Part shown: piece by piece, positions 53,468-63,996 of the stretch
How the letters are laid out: every line of letters begins with the position of its first letter
How positions within the stretch are numbered: the stretch's first letter is position 1
From: CAZYFH01 sp965197395
GTDB lineage: Bacteria > Acidobacteriota > Vicinamibacteria > Vicinamibacterales > UBA8438
Reading direction: 5' to 3'
Length of the DNA: 64,000 nucleotides
Assembly: GCA_965197395.1 (NCBI GenBank)
Contig: CBDANB010000006.1
Location: forward strand, 558,001 to 622,000
The notes under the pieces: model-generated
Databases searched by the model: none
Told to the model about the DNA's origin: nothing
What the model saw: the letters and a program-made list of their open reading frames with translations, nothing else
Translations under genes and position numbers: made by a program

Positions 53468-54435
53468 GGCACGTCGAACAAGGTCAGAGCAAACCCAGAA
53501 TCCTGATCGATCCACTGATCGCAGACTCCGAAACCCGCGGTCTCGCCCATGGCGCGGACCTGCGCCCGCTCGTACTTGTGGGAGCTCTCTGTCCAGATGG
53601 CTTCACCCTCCGCGAGGCGCACGCAGCACCCGGCGGCGGCAAGACAGACTGTTTGTTCGGTTCGGCTGACGAGAAATGACTCGACGCGGGATTCGTGCGC
53701 GTTCCAAAGCGCGCGGTGCTCGAACTGCTCCAGGTCGAAGTCGCCGTCGAGCTCGCGATTGAGTCGGGCCAGCAGGTTCAAGTTGAACGCGGCGGTCACG
53801 CCGAGGGGATCGTCATAGGCAAGGACCATCTCGGCCTCTGGCTTGATGAGGTCCGCGCCAAGGAGGCACAGATCGCCGGCGCGGAGTCGCGCGCGGATGT
53901 CGCACAAGAACTGATCGGCCTCGGCGGACGCAAGATTGCCGATGTTCGACCCCAGGAAGAGCACCATGGCCGGATCCTCGTCGAGGCCGGCAACCGCCTC
54001 ATCGAGGCCCGCCAGGTAGGCCATCTCGTAGCGCGCGAGAGAGACCGACACATGCCGGGACAGCGTCCGCTGCGACAGCTCGAGTGCGGTGGGTGAGATA
54101 TCCACGAGATGCACGCGGACCGAGCGGCCGCCCGCCACCAGTCCGTCGACGAGGATGGCGAGCTTTTCCCCACTTCCACCACCCAGCTCGATCAACGACG
54201 CCGGGTCGCCCATCCGGCGGGTGATCGCGGCGTGCTCTCGCTCGAGCAACGCCCGCTCGCCACGCCTAATCTTGTACCAGGGCAGCTCGCAGATGGCCTC
54301 GAACAGCTGTGAACCGAGCGCGTCGTATAGATACTTCGACGGCAGCTGCTTTGACGATCGGGCGAGACCGTCGACAACGTCGCGCGCCAGCCCGTCGAGG
54401 GTCGTGGCCCCACTCGCGGCGTCAGGCGTCGGCAT
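53464..54435 (-). CDS. egtD: L-histidine N-alpha-methyltransferase EgtD
   Basis: 323 residues from ATG 54435, the usual EgtD length. SAM-binding ASLIELGGGSGEKLAILVDG; VHLVDISPTALELSQRTLSR; LFLGSNIGNLASAEADQFLC; substrate-side FNLNLLARLNRELDGDFDLE and IWTESSHKYERAQVRAMGET, a conserved EgtD hallmark. It trimethylates histidine to hercynine, the first step of ergothioneine synthesis. It starts 19 bp after egtB, on the same strand. Confidence 0.94.
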   Translation of the reverse strand: MPTPDAASGATTLDGLARDVVDGLARSSKQLPSKYLYDALGSQLFEAICELPWYKIRRGERALLEREHAAITRRMGDPASLIELGGGSGEKLAILVDGLVAGGRSVRVHLVDISPTALELSQRTLSRHVSVSLARYEMAYLAGLDEAVAGLDEDPAMVLFLGSNIGNLASAEADQFLCDIRARLRAGDLCLLGADLIKPEAEMVLAYDDPLGVTAAFNLNLLARLNRELDGDFDLEQFEHRALWNAHESRVESFLVSRTEQTVCLAAAGCCVRLAEGEAIWTESSHKYERAQVRAMGETAGFGVCDQWIDQDSGFALTLFDVP

Positions 54436-54454
54436 GGCAATCTGGCCGGGGCGT

Positions 54455-55804
54455 CTACGCGTCGCGCGCGCACCGGAACGTGGCGTACATGTAGGGATAG
54501 CTCGGTCGGAACCAGTTACGAAAGCTGCGGCGGATGAGATCGCGACCGGTGGCCGGTGACGCACCCTTGACGACGAAATGATCGCCGTCGAAGAAGTCAG
54601 CCGAGTACTCGGGATACGACGCCATCGCCGCGAATCCGGGAAACCCCTCAAACACCGTCGACGTCCACTCCCAGCCGTTGCCGACGAGATCGTGCACCCC
54701 CCAGGCGCTCACGCCGTCCGGATACGACCCTACCGGCACGGGGTCCCAGTGATGGAAGTCGAAGTTGCCGCGCGTCGGGTCGGGTTCAGCCCCGCCCCAC
54801 GGATACGGGCGTTCCGAACCGTCGGGCGCACTGTACGCCGCGCGATGGAATTCGGCCTCGGTGGGAAGTCGATCGCCGCGCCAGCGCGTGTACGCCTGCG
54901 CCTCGTTGTGCGTGACGAACACGGGCCAGCTCCGCGGCAACGGAACGGTCTCGAACATGCCACGCCAGTGCCACTCGTCCGCGACCCGCTCCCAGAACAG
55001 TGGATGCCTTCGCCCATCGCTCTTCAGGCGCTCCCACGCCCGCGGCGTCCACAGCGCCGGGTCCGCGTAGCCGCCGGCCTCGACGAACGAGCGGTACTCC
55101 TCGTTGGTCACGTCGTGCACGTCGAGGTCGAATGCCGGGACCTCGAGGACATGCTGGGGAAACTCGTTGTCCCAGCCGAAACGCACGTCGGCGATCTCCG
55201 CGCCAAGCGTGGCCCGTCCCGCGGGAATCCGGACGCTGGATCTCGGCGGCGACGCCCCATTGGTGATGGGACGCGTCGCGGAGCCCGGGCGGCGCTTCCT
55301 CGCGACCGGGAAACGATGCCACATATAGAGGAGCGTCTCCTGGTGCATGACCTCGTGCTCGAGCATCGTGAACACACCCTGCCCTCGCTGGAGGACCGCG
55401 TTGCTGTCGCCCTCGATCGTTGCCGAGTCAAGCGCACCGAGTATCGCGGTGTCGGCGCGGCCGGAGTACTCCTGCACGGCGCTGCGGGTTGGCCACTCAG
55501 CGATCGCCGCCTTCGCCGCTGCGGTCTGGTCGCTCGGATCGATCCCGCGCGCAAACAGCACTTCGAGCTCGCGGTCGAGGCCTCGGTGGCCCAATGCCTT
55601 CTTGAGGAAGCAGTTCACCGAGAACGCGGGAATGTGCCCCTCGTAGAATACGACCGGGTGCCGCAGAGGAATCGGGCGCTCGTAGTACGCATCCGGGTCC
55701 AGGACGTCAAAGAGGACCTCGGTGCGTGCGCGGTTCCGCTGGTAGAACTGAATCGCTTGCTGGCGGTCGACAACGCGACCGGGCGCCGGCCCGGGGGTTC
55801 CCAT
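54455..55804 (-). CDS. egtB: Ergothioneine sulfoxide synthase EgtB
   Basis: 449 residues; AAGGAG precedes ATG 55804. The N-terminal DinB-like domain carries the iron-binding histidines (TMLEHEVMHQETLLYMWHRF, and an earlier His in FYEGHIPAF). The C-terminal formylglycine-generating-enzyme fold includes TLGAEIADVRFGWDNEFPQH, VTNEEYRSFVEAGGYAD, RLPTEAEFHRAAYSAPDGSE, NGWEWTSTVFEGFPGF and RRSFRNWFRPSYPYMYATFR. It joins the sulfur donor to hercynine with O2. EgtB from the acidobacterium Chloracidobacterium is known to use cysteine directly; that may apply here because egtA and egtC are not in the window. Confidence 0.93.
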   Translation of the reverse strand: MGTPGPAPGRVVDRQQAIQFYQRNRARTEVLFDVLDPDAYYERPIPLRHPVVFYEGHIPAFSVNCFLKKALGHRGLDRELEVLFARGIDPSDQTAAAKAAIAEWPTRSAVQEYSGRADTAILGALDSATIEGDSNAVLQRGQGVFTMLEHEVMHQETLLYMWHRFPVARKRRPGSATRPITNGASPPRSSVRIPAGRATLGAEIADVRFGWDNEFPQHVLEVPAFDLDVHDVTNEEYRSFVEAGGYADPALWTPRAWERLKSDGRRHPLFWERVADEWHWRGMFETVPLPRSWPVFVTHNEAQAYTRWRGDRLPTEAEFHRAAYSAPDGSERPYPWGGAEPDPTRGNFDFHHWDPVPVGSYPDGVSAWGVHDLVGNGWEWTSTVFEGFPGFAAMASYPEYSADFFDGDHFVVKGASPATGRDLIRRSFRNWFRPSYPYMYATFRCARDA

Positions 55805-55823
55805 GCGCGCTCCTTAGACCTAT

Positions 55824-55870
55824 GTAGACGGGGCTTCGCCCCGGACCCCCGAACCGTGCGCGCCGTGGCC
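55824..55870 (-). repeat. Dispersed GC-rich repeat, copy B (shortened, ~47 bp)
   Basis: Begins GTAGACGGGGCTTCGCCCCG, the same as the complement of copy A's end, then jumps to GTGCGCGCCGTGGCC, matching the other end of the longer copies. About 45 bp of the middle are missing. It lies 20 bp upstream of egtB. Confidence 0.75.
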
Positions 55871-56099
55871 GGACCCGGCCCTCCACAACGAGGACAAGGG
55901 TTTCGTTGGGGGCTGCATCACGGCGTGACTCCGCTTGATAGTACCAGAATCACCGCGGCGTCCGGGTCATCGGCCACCCGACGCGCGCCGCAACGGAAGC
56001 GCCTCACGCCCGATCCCATGCGAGGCCGCGAGCGCCTTCCGTGAGAGGGACCGTATGCTACGCTGGTGGAGTTCCGGTGACGTCGGTCGCCGCACCGAT

Positions 56100-56186
56100 G
56101 CGAAAGTGGCGGAACTGGCAGACGCGCCGGATTTAGGATCCGGTAGCCGCAAGGCTATGGGGGTTCGAGTCCCCCCTTTCGCACCA
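56100..56186 (+). tRNA. tRNA-Leu (anticodon UAG)
   Basis: Acceptor GCGAAAG pairs with CTTTCGC, followed by discriminator A and an encoded CCA. The anticodon stem CCGGA/TCCGG encloses loop TTTAGGA with anticodon TAG at 56134-56136. The long variable arm (TAGCCGCAAGGCTA) marks a class II tRNA, and the T-arm is GGGGG-TTCGAGT-CCCCC. Decodes CUA and probably other CUN codons. Confidence 0.96.
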
Positions 56187-56239
56187 CTGCTCGGACACTG
56201 TACGTCGGGGCCCCGCCGTCTGGTCGGTCCAATCTCCAA

Positions 56240-57541
56240 ATGAAGACCGCATTCACCGATCTCAGCGACAGTCGCAAGGAGCTGTCCGTCGAGATCCCAG
56301 CCGCCATCGTCGACAAGGCCATCGAGCGCCTCTCGCGCCGATACAGCCGGTCGGCGAAAGTGCCCGGCTTTCGACCGGGCAAGGTACCGGCCAAGCTGGT
56401 GCTCACACGCTACCGAGAGCAGATCCTCCGAGACGTCGCCGAGGATCTCATTCCGCAAGCAGTGGATGACGCGCTGCGCGAGCGGGGGGTCGCACCGGTC
56501 GCCACACCGGAGATCCGCGATGTCGACGTCGACGAGGGCAAGCCGATGACGTTCACGGCCGCCTTCGAGACGGTGCCGCCGATCGATCCGGGCAACTACG
56601 ACGGCTTCACGCTCCGACGCTCGCCTGGCGCGGTCGATGACGAGGCAGTCGACAAGGCTCTCGAACAGCTGCGGCAATCGGCGGCGCGTTCCGAGCCGAT
56701 CGAAGGCCGCCCGGCAGCGCCCGGCGACACGCTGACGCTCGATCTCGAGCGACGCCTCCGGCGGCCATCAGCTGACGGCAGTGTCGCAGAAGCCGCCCCG
56801 GAACGGCACGTCGACGTCAACGTAGAGATCGGCAGCCCCGAGAACCCCCCCGGCTTCGACGAACACCTCGTTGGCCTGGAGCCGGGAGCCTCGCGGGAGT
56901 TCACGGTGACGTTTCCCGACAGCTATGCGGTGTCAGCGCTCGCGGGGGCGGAGGCCGCATACGCCGTCGAAGTCCGGAGCATTCACCAGCGGTTGGTGCC
57001 CGCGCTCGATGACGAGCTCGCAAAGGATCTTGGCGACTTCAGCGATCTCGCCGCGCTCCGTGTGCATGTGCACGCGGATCTGGAGCAGCAGGCAGAGGCG
57101 GATGCGACACGTGACGTCCGTGACGAGCTGATCCGGCAGCTCGCATCACGCGTGAGCGTCGATGTGCCGAACGCGCTGGTGACCGTGGAGATCGAACGTC
57201 GTGTTGAGCACCTCGTGCGCCATATGCTCGGGCAACGCATCGACCCACGCCGGGCCAACGTAGACTGGGATGCCTTTCGCGAACAGCAGCGCGCGGCAGC
57301 GACTGAAGCGGTTCGCGGCGGCCTGGTCCTGGATGAGATCGCGACGCGCGAGTCGCTGGACGTCGGCGACAGCGATCTGGAGGCGGAATACGCGCGGCAA
57401 GCGGAGATGAGCGGACGCACGCCGTCGGCCGTGCGTGCGCTGGTCGAAAAGGAGAACGGGGCCGACCGGTTGTTGGCCGGGTTGCGGCGGGAGAAGGCAA
57501 TTGACTTCCTGTTGGCGCGTGCTACTATCGTGACCGCTTGA
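56240..57541 (+). CDS. tig: Trigger factor
   Basis: 433 residues. The N-terminal ribosome-binding domain has the signature VPGFRPGKVPAKLVLTRYRE. A middle FKBP-like PPIase domain follows (PGDTLTLDLERRLRRP, GFDEHLVGLEPGASREFTVT), degenerate as in many non-proteobacteria, and then the helical C-terminal chaperone domain (LEQQAEADATRDVRDELIRQ). It binds nascent chains at the ribosome exit. First gene of the conserved tig-clpP-clpX-lon cluster, starting 53 bp after the tRNA. Confidence 0.95.
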   Translation: MKTAFTDLSDSRKELSVEIPAAIVDKAIERLSRRYSRSAKVPGFRPGKVPAKLVLTRYREQILRDVAEDLIPQAVDDALRERGVAPVATPEIRDVDVDEGKPMTFTAAFETVPPIDPGNYDGFTLRRSPGAVDDEAVDKALEQLRQSAARSEPIEGRPAAPGDTLTLDLERRLRRPSADGSVAEAAPERHVDVNVEIGSPENPPGFDEHLVGLEPGASREFTVTFPDSYAVSALAGAEAAYAVEVRSIHQRLVPALDDELAKDLGDFSDLAALRVHVHADLEQQAEADATRDVRDELIRQLASRVSVDVPNALVTVEIERRVEHLVRHMLGQRIDPRRANVDWDAFREQQRAAATEAVRGGLVLDEIATRESLDVGDSDLEAEYARQAEMSGRTPSAVRALVEKENGADRLLAGLRREKAIDFLLARATIVTA

Positions 57542-57632
57542 GGCGGAGCCCCAGCCGCGTCCCAAATCGATTCCTCACCCGCCCAACCGTCCTGTCCATA
57601 CGTACGACTGTCCGACCGGAGCGCAGGTTGAC

Positions 57633-58235
57633 ATGGCTGAACCGCAAAACCAATTGATCCCCATGGTGGTCGAGCAGACCAACCGTGGCGAACGGGCATA
57701 TGACATCTACTCGCGCCTCCTGAAAGACAGCATCATCTTTATCGGCGCGCCAATCGACGATGGCTTGGCCAACCTGGTCATCGCCCAGATGCTCTTTCTC
57801 GAGGCCGAAGACCCGGACCGAGACATCACCCTCTACATCAACAGCCCGGGTGGCTCAATCTCCGCGGGCATGGCGATCTACGACACAATTCAATTCATCA
57901 GACCCGACGTGCAGACGTACTGCATCGGCCAAGCCGCATCCATGGCGGCGGTGCTGCTGGCGGCGGGAGCCAAGAGCAAGCGATTCTCTCTGCCGAACTC
58001 GCGCATCATCATCCATCAGCCGCTGATGACCGGGCTGGGCGGGCAGGCAACCGACATCGACATCCACGCCAAGGAAATACTGCGCATGCGCGCGCGGCTC
58101 AACGAAATTCTGTCTGCGCACACCGAGCAGACACTCCAGCGAATCGGTGAGGACACGGAGCGCGACTACATCATGAGCGCCGATCAGGCCCGTGAATACG
58201 GTATTATTGATGACGTGATTCGGCAGCGCGCCTGA
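57633..58235 (+). CDS. clpP: ATP-dependent Clp protease proteolytic subunit
   Basis: 200 residues. Catalytic Ser in GQAASMAAVLLAAGAKSKRF, His in RIIIHQPLMTGLGGQATDID, and Asp in the C-terminal ERDYIMSADQAREYGIIDDV. The N-terminal DIYSRLLKDSIIFIGAPIDD is standard. It forms the 14-mer chamber that works with ClpX encoded downstream. An upstream GGAGCG-type ribosome site is 10 bp before ATG. Confidence 0.96.
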   Translation: MAEPQNQLIPMVVEQTNRGERAYDIYSRLLKDSIIFIGAPIDDGLANLVIAQMLFLEAEDPDRDITLYINSPGGSISAGMAIYDTIQFIRPDVQTYCIGQAASMAAVLLAAGAKSKRFSLPNSRIIIHQPLMTGLGGQATDIDIHAKEILRMRARLNEILSAHTEQTLQRIGEDTERDYIMSADQAREYGIIDDVIRQRA

Positions 58236-58258
58236 CGTACGTATCAATATCAATTTCA

Positions 58259-59509
<1,251 letters not shown>

Positions 59510-59533
59510 TCCGGCTGGTGCATCCCTGAACGC

Positions 59534-61915
59534 ATGGAAGTCTACGAAACGCTACCCATCGTGCCGCTGCGGGATGTCGTCGTCTTCCCGCACATGATGA
59601 TGCCGTTCGTCATCGGACGGCCGTCATCGACGCGCGCGCTCGAGCACGCGCTCATGAAGGACAAGCGGATTTTCCTGGCCGCTCAGAAGGACGCCGCGAA
59701 CGACGACCCCAACCCGAACGATATCTACACGATGGGTTGCGTGGCGAACATCGTTCAGAGCCTGAAGCTCCCCGACGGCAACGTCAAAGTGCTGGTCGAG
59801 GGTGTGGACCGGGCGCGGACCATCGAGTGGAAGGAAGACAAGGGCTTCTACCGGGTCGTCGCGAAGGCGCTGGCCAAACAGGCGGAGACCAGCGAGGACG
59901 TGGAAAGCACGATGAGCAAGGTCATCTCGCTCTTCGAGCAATACGTCAAGCTGTCGAACAACCTGCAATACGACGCCATGATTGCCGCGGTGCGCGTCGA
60001 TGACCCAAGCAAGCTCGCCGACACCATCGCGGCCCACCTGGTCGTCGGCGTCGAGGAAAAGCAGAACCTGCTCGAGATCATCTCGCCGCTCGAGCGACTC
60101 GTGCGGATCGCCAGCATCCTCGAAACCGAGGTCGACAAGCTCCAAGTCGACCGCCGGATCCAGTCTCGCGTGAAGAAGCAGATGGAGAAGGCGCAAAAGG
60201 AGTATTACCTCAACGAGAAGATGAAGGCGATTCAGAAGGAGCTGGGACGCAAGGAAGACCGCGGCAACGAGGCGGACGAGCTGCGGAAGAAGATCGACGA
60301 CAGCAAGATGCCGCAACCGGTCGAGGAAAAGGCGGTCCAGGAGCTCAAGCGCCTGGAAGCCATGCCGCCGATGTCGGCCGAAGCGACCGTCTCGCGCAAT
60401 TACCTCGACTGGCTCATTGCCGTCCCCTGGTTCAAGAAGAGCCGCGAGAGCCGCAACCTCAAGCGCGCGGAGACGATTCTCAACGAAGATCATTACGGCT
60501 TGGAGAAGATCAAGGACCGCATCCTCGAGTTCCTGGCGGTCCGGTCGCTCGTGCGCAAGCCGAAGGGCACGATCTTGACGTTCACCGGCCCACCCGGTGT
60601 CGGCAAGACCTCCCTGGCGAAGTCGATCGCGCGCGCCACGAACCGCAAGTTCGTCCGCTTGTCGTTGGGGGGTGTGCGCGACGAAGCCGAGGTCCGCGGT
60701 CATCGGCGCACCTATATCGGCGCGTTTCCGGGACAGATCATCCAGATGATAAAAAAGGCGGGCACCGTCAACCCGGTGTTTCTGCTGGACGAAGTCGACA
60801 AGATGTCGATGGACTTTCGCGGCGACCCGTCGGCGGCGCTGCTCGAGGTTCTCGACCCGGAGCAGAACAACACGTTTCTGGACCACTATCTGGACGTCGA
60901 ATTCGATCTGTCGCACGTGATGTTCATCTGCACCGCCAACGTGCTGCACACGGTGCCCCAGGCCCTACGCGATCGGATGGAAGTGCTGCCGCTGGCCGGT
61001 TACACCGAGCTCGAGAAGATCGAGATCGCCAAACGGTTCCTGCTGCCGAAGACCCTGCCAGCCACTGGGCTCACCGGCACGAACGCCGTGTTCGCCGACG
61101 ACGCGTACGAGATCATCATTCGCCGTTACACCCGCGAGGCGGGCGTGCGGAACCTGGAACGAGAGATTGCGTCGATCTGCCGCAAGGTCGCGCGCAGGGT
61201 GGTCGAGGACGGCAAGGAGTTCTCGGCGGACGTCACCGGCGACAAGATCAGCGAGTACCTGGGTGTGCCCAAATACCGTCCGATGGCCGCCGAGGACAGC
61301 AACGAGATCGGCGTCGCGACCGGGCTGGCCTGGACCGAAGCGGGCGGCGAGCTCCTGCTGACCGAATCGACCCTGATGCCGGGCAAGGGTCAGCTCACGC
61401 TGACTGGTAAGCTGGGCGATGTCATGCAGGAGTCGGCCAAGGCGGCGATGAGCTACGTGCGGGCCAAGGCGGAGCAATTCGGGATCCCGAAGGAATTCAA
61501 CAAGAAGACCGATGTCCATGTGCACGTGCCGGAGGGAGCCATCCCGAAGGATGGCCCGTCGGCCGGCATCACCATCACGACTGCCCTCGTCTCGACGCTG
61601 GCGGGTATCCCGACACGTCGCGACGTCGCGATGACCGGTGAGATCACACTGCGAGGTAAGGTCTTGCCAGTCGGGGGCGTCAAGGAGAAGATCCTTGCAG
61701 CCCACCGCGCGAACCTCAAGACCATCATCCTGCCCAGGGACAACGAGAAGGACCTCGCGGAGATCCCAAAGGCGGTGCTCGACGGGCTCGACTTATACAT
61801 GGTCGACACGATGGACGAGGTTCTGAAGATCGCCCTGACCGAGCCGTTCAGGCCCTGCCTGCCGGCGCAGGACGAGCCGGCGCAGCCCATCTCGGACGAC
61901 CAGATCACCCACTAG
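59534..61915 (+). CDS. lon: ATP-dependent protease Lon (LonA)
   Basis: 793 residues. N-terminal LON domain from IVPLRDVVVFPHMMMPFVIG, AAA+ Walker A FTGPPGVGKTSLAKSIARAT, Walker B VNPVFLLDEVDKMSMDFRGD, and the C-terminal peptidase domain with Ser in PKDGPSAGITITTALVSTLA and Lys in GGVKEKILAAHRANLKTIIL. It degrades damaged and regulatory proteins. Starts 24 bp after clpX. Confidence 0.96.
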   Translation: MEVYETLPIVPLRDVVVFPHMMMPFVIGRPSSTRALEHALMKDKRIFLAAQKDAANDDPNPNDIYTMGCVANIVQSLKLPDGNVKVLVEGVDRARTIEWKEDKGFYRVVAKALAKQAETSEDVESTMSKVISLFEQYVKLSNNLQYDAMIAAVRVDDPSKLADTIAAHLVVGVEEKQNLLEIISPLERLVRIASILETEVDKLQVDRRIQSRVKKQMEKAQKEYYLNEKMKAIQKELGRKEDRGNEADELRKKIDDSKMPQPVEEKAVQELKRLEAMPPMSAEATVSRNYLDWLIAVPWFKKSRESRNLKRAETILNEDHYGLEKIKDRILEFLAVRSLVRKPKGTILTFTGPPGVGKTSLAKSIARATNRKFVRLSLGGVRDEAEVRGHRRTYIGAFPGQIIQMIKKAGTVNPVFLLDEVDKMSMDFRGDPSAALLEVLDPEQNNTFLDHYLDVEFDLSHVMFICTANVLHTVPQALRDRMEVLPLAGYTELEKIEIAKRFLLPKTLPATGLTGTNAVFADDAYEIIIRRYTREAGVRNLEREIASICRKVARRVVEDGKEFSADVTGDKISEYLGVPKYRPMAAEDSNEIGVATGLAWTEAGGELLLTESTLMPGKGQLTLTGKLGDVMQESAKAAMSYVRAKAEQFGIPKEFNKKTDVHVHVPEGAIPKDGPSAGITITTALVSTLAGIPTRRDVAMTGEITLRGKVLPVGGVKEKILAAHRANLKTIILPRDNEKDLAEIPKAVLDGLDLYMVDTMDEVLKIALTEPFRPCLPAQDEPAQPISDDQITH

Positions 61916-61924
61916 CCCCCGTCG

Positions 61925-62554
61925 GTGAGGATTCTCAGCGCCGAGTTCGTGACCAGTGTGGCCACTGGCGCGACCGTCCCGGCGGCCGGTACGCCGGTGG
62001 TCGCGCTGGTCGGGCGCTCCAACGTCGGCAAGTCCAGCCTGGTCAACGCGCTCACGCGGAGCCGGATCGCGCGCGTCGGCGCCCGGCCGGGGACGACGCG
62101 GCTCGCCAACATCTACGCCGTCCGCCTCCGCGCGACCACCCGGTCGAAGGTGTTGACGCTGACACTGGCGGATCTGCCAGGCTACGGCTTCGCGCGTGGC
62201 GGCAACCCGGCGCAGCAGGACTTCGAGCGGTTGACGGCCGCGTTCTTCGAGCAGGCCGCGACCGGCACACCGCGACCGGCCGCCGGTGACGGATTCGAGT
62301 TGGCTGGCGTGGTGCTGGTGATCGATGGGCGCCATCCCGGGTTGGCCAACGACGTGGCAGCCTGTGCGTGGATCAGGGACCGCGGCTATCCACTCGTGAC
62401 GGTGATCACCAAAGCAGACCGGCTCACCGGCGCCTTGCAGCGGTCCGCGCGCCGCGACCACGAGCAGCACCTGGCCCCACCCGCGCTGCTGACGTCCAGC
62501 AAGACCCGGACGGGTATCGACTCGGTCTGGACCGCGATTCGAGGACTGCTATAA
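61925..62554 (+). CDS. engB: Ribosome biogenesis GTPase EngB/YsxC/YihA
   Basis: 209 residues from a GTG at 61925, 9 bp after the lon stop. G1 ALVGRSNVGKSSLVNALTRS; G2 region RPGTTRLANIYAV; G3 LADLPGYGFARG; G4 TVITKADRL; G5 LLTSSKTRTGIDSVW. There is a short insert (TGTPRPAAGDGFELAGV) between G3 and G4. An essential GTPase for 50S subunit assembly, often next to lon or clpX. Confidence 0.93.
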   Translation: MRILSAEFVTSVATGATVPAAGTPVVALVGRSNVGKSSLVNALTRSRIARVGARPGTTRLANIYAVRLRATTRSKVLTLTLADLPGYGFARGGNPAQQDFERLTAAFFEQAATGTPRPAAGDGFELAGVVLVIDGRHPGLANDVAACAWIRDRGYPLVTVITKADRLTGALQRSARRDHEQHLAPPALLTSSKTRTGIDSVWTAIRGLL

Positions 62555-62587
62555 TGTGCTGTTGAGGTTGCCGTTGAGGGGCATCCT

Positions 62588-62842
62588 ATGAGAGGCGACA
62601 TTCATCCGGAGTATCACGACGTCGAGGTACGGTGCGCCTGCGGTGCCACCTGGCGCACGCGGTCGACCAAGCCGGAGTTGCATCTCGAGATCTGCTCGAA
62701 CTGCCATCCGTTCTTCACCGGCCGGCAAAAGCTCATCGACACCGAGGGCCGCGTGGAGCGCTTCACGAAGAAGTACGGCAAGGTCACGGTCGCAGGGCGC
62801 CGGAAACAGCAGCGCTCTAACCGATCGAAAGCGGCATCCTGA
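62588..62842 (+). CDS. rpmE: 50S ribosomal protein L31 (zinc-binding form)
   Basis: 84 residues. MRGDIHPEYHDVEVRCACGA then ICSNCHPFFTGRQKLIDTEG is the L31 signature; the Cys pairs CAC and CSNC show the zinc (C+) form. KYGKVTVAGRRKQQRSNR is the basic C-terminal tail. Translation starts at ATG 62588, 33 bp after engB. Confidence 0.95.
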   Translation: MRGDIHPEYHDVEVRCACGATWRTRSTKPELHLEICSNCHPFFTGRQKLIDTEGRVERFTKKYGKVTVAGRRKQQRSNRSKAAS

Positions 62843-62847
62843 CTTAA

Positions 62848-62943
62848 ACGGGGGCTGCGCCCCCGAACCCCGCCGCGGGCGCTCCGCGGGGACCCCGAGA
62901 GCCCCACTCCGCGCCCGCGAGGCGCGCCGTGCGCGCCTTGGCC
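62848..62943 (-). repeat. Dispersed GC-rich repeat, copy C (~96 bp)
   Basis: Nearly identical to the complement of copy A over its full length, with differences concentrated in the first ~30 bp (ACGGGGGCTGCGCCCCC instead of ACGGGGCTTCGCCCC). It sits between the convergent rpmE and nuclease genes, where its hairpins could end transcription. Confidence 0.88.
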
Positions 62944-62946
62944 GCT

Positions 62947-63996
62947 CTACACGAGGGTGCCGCGCGTCTGCTGTTCCAGCTTCCGCTCGAGTCGCGAGAG
63001 ACGATGCTCAATGGCCAGCCGGTGGCCGTGCCGTTGCGTCAGGTGGAGCGCCCGTCGAGCGAGTCGCCAGGCCTCGACGGGGTCGTCGGTGCGATGCTCG
63101 TGATGGACGGCGAGGGCCAGCATTGCTTCGCGTCGGCAGCCGGCCGGTGGACACGAGAGGTCGAGAAGCCGGCGCCACGCCAGCGCGGCGTCACGGTAGC
63201 GGCGTTGGCGCCGCCAGCGACGCGCGAGCTGTCGGAGCGCTTCGGCTGACACATTATCGCACGCCCCGCCGTCGTCGCTCGCGGCGCGCTCGTAGCAGGC
63301 CGCCGACTCCGCGGCGCGCCCCGCCCTGTCGAGAATCCGCCCCAGTCCCAGTGCCTGCGCGGCGGTATCGGTCGCGCAGACGCCGTGGTCGACGAGTCGG
63401 CAGGCCAACCCCGTCAAACCGGCGAGCGATCTGAGGTCGAGTCGGTTGTGTTCGAGCACGGGCTCCAGGTGCCGCGCATCGCCGTCTCGAAGATAGGCGA
63501 TGTAGCGGCCAGGGATCTCCGCGCCCGGCACGTCACCCACGCGTCGCACACCGAGGACCGCGCGCTCGAGACCCACCAGCGTGCCGTCATCGCCCGGCCA
63601 CAGCCGCCGCGATGGGTGCAGCAGGTCGAGATGCGGTAGCGTTGCCAGCGGCGAGGACATACGGTGATACGCCCAGCGTGACTCGAGGACCGGCAGATCG
63701 AACGACTTACCGTTGAACGTGACCAGGGCCGGGGCCTCGCCGAGTACGCCGCTGAGCGCAGCAAGGACACGCGGCTCGTCGGCAAATCCGCGGAGTACGT
63801 ACTGCCGCGTGGCAAACGCGCCCGTGTCGAACCAGCCGAGACCCACGACAAACGCAACCGTCGCGGCGCCGCCGCTGAGCCCCGTCGTTTCCAGATCGAG
63901 AAACACGACACGCCCCGCCCGCGGCCCGGGCCCCTGGTCGGGCTGCCCGGCGAGGACGTCGAACGCGGTTCCGCTCAGCGTGGCGTAGCCGCTCAT
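62947..63996 (-). CDS. RNase H-fold 3'-5' exonuclease-like (YprB-type) protein with helical C-terminal repeats
   Basis: 349 residues within the window; the start at 63996 lies 4 bp from the edge, and typical relatives have extra N-terminal residues, so the gene probably continues outside. DEDD-type motifs: VVFLDLETTGLSGG (Asp-x-Glu), ALVTFNGKSFDLPVLESRWA, PHLDLLHPSRRLW and LEHNRLDLRSLAGL. The C-terminal ~150 residues are helical, TPR-like (AAESAACYERAASDDGG, YRDAALAWRRLLDLSC). It is related to B. subtilis YprB and probably a nucleic-acid exonuclease; the substrate is unknown. Confidence 0.85.
   Translation of the reverse strand: MSGYATLSGTAFDVLAGQPDQGPGPRAGRVVFLDLETTGLSGGAATVAFVVGLGWFDTGAFATRQYVLRGFADEPRVLAALSGVLGEAPALVTFNGKSFDLPVLESRWAYHRMSSPLATLPHLDLLHPSRRLWPGDDGTLVGLERAVLGVRRVGDVPGAEIPGRYIAYLRDGDARHLEPVLEHNRLDLRSLAGLTGLACRLVDHGVCATDTAAQALGLGRILDRAGRAAESAACYERAASDDGGACDNVSAEALRQLARRWRRQRRYRDAALAWRRLLDLSCPPAGCRREAMLALAVHHEHRTDDPVEAWRLARRALHLTQRHGHRLAIEHRLSRLERKLEQQTRGTLV

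Noticed and set aside
56690..57000. Trigger factor with missing PPIase domain
   Set aside because: The domain is present but divergent; overall length and both other domains are normal.
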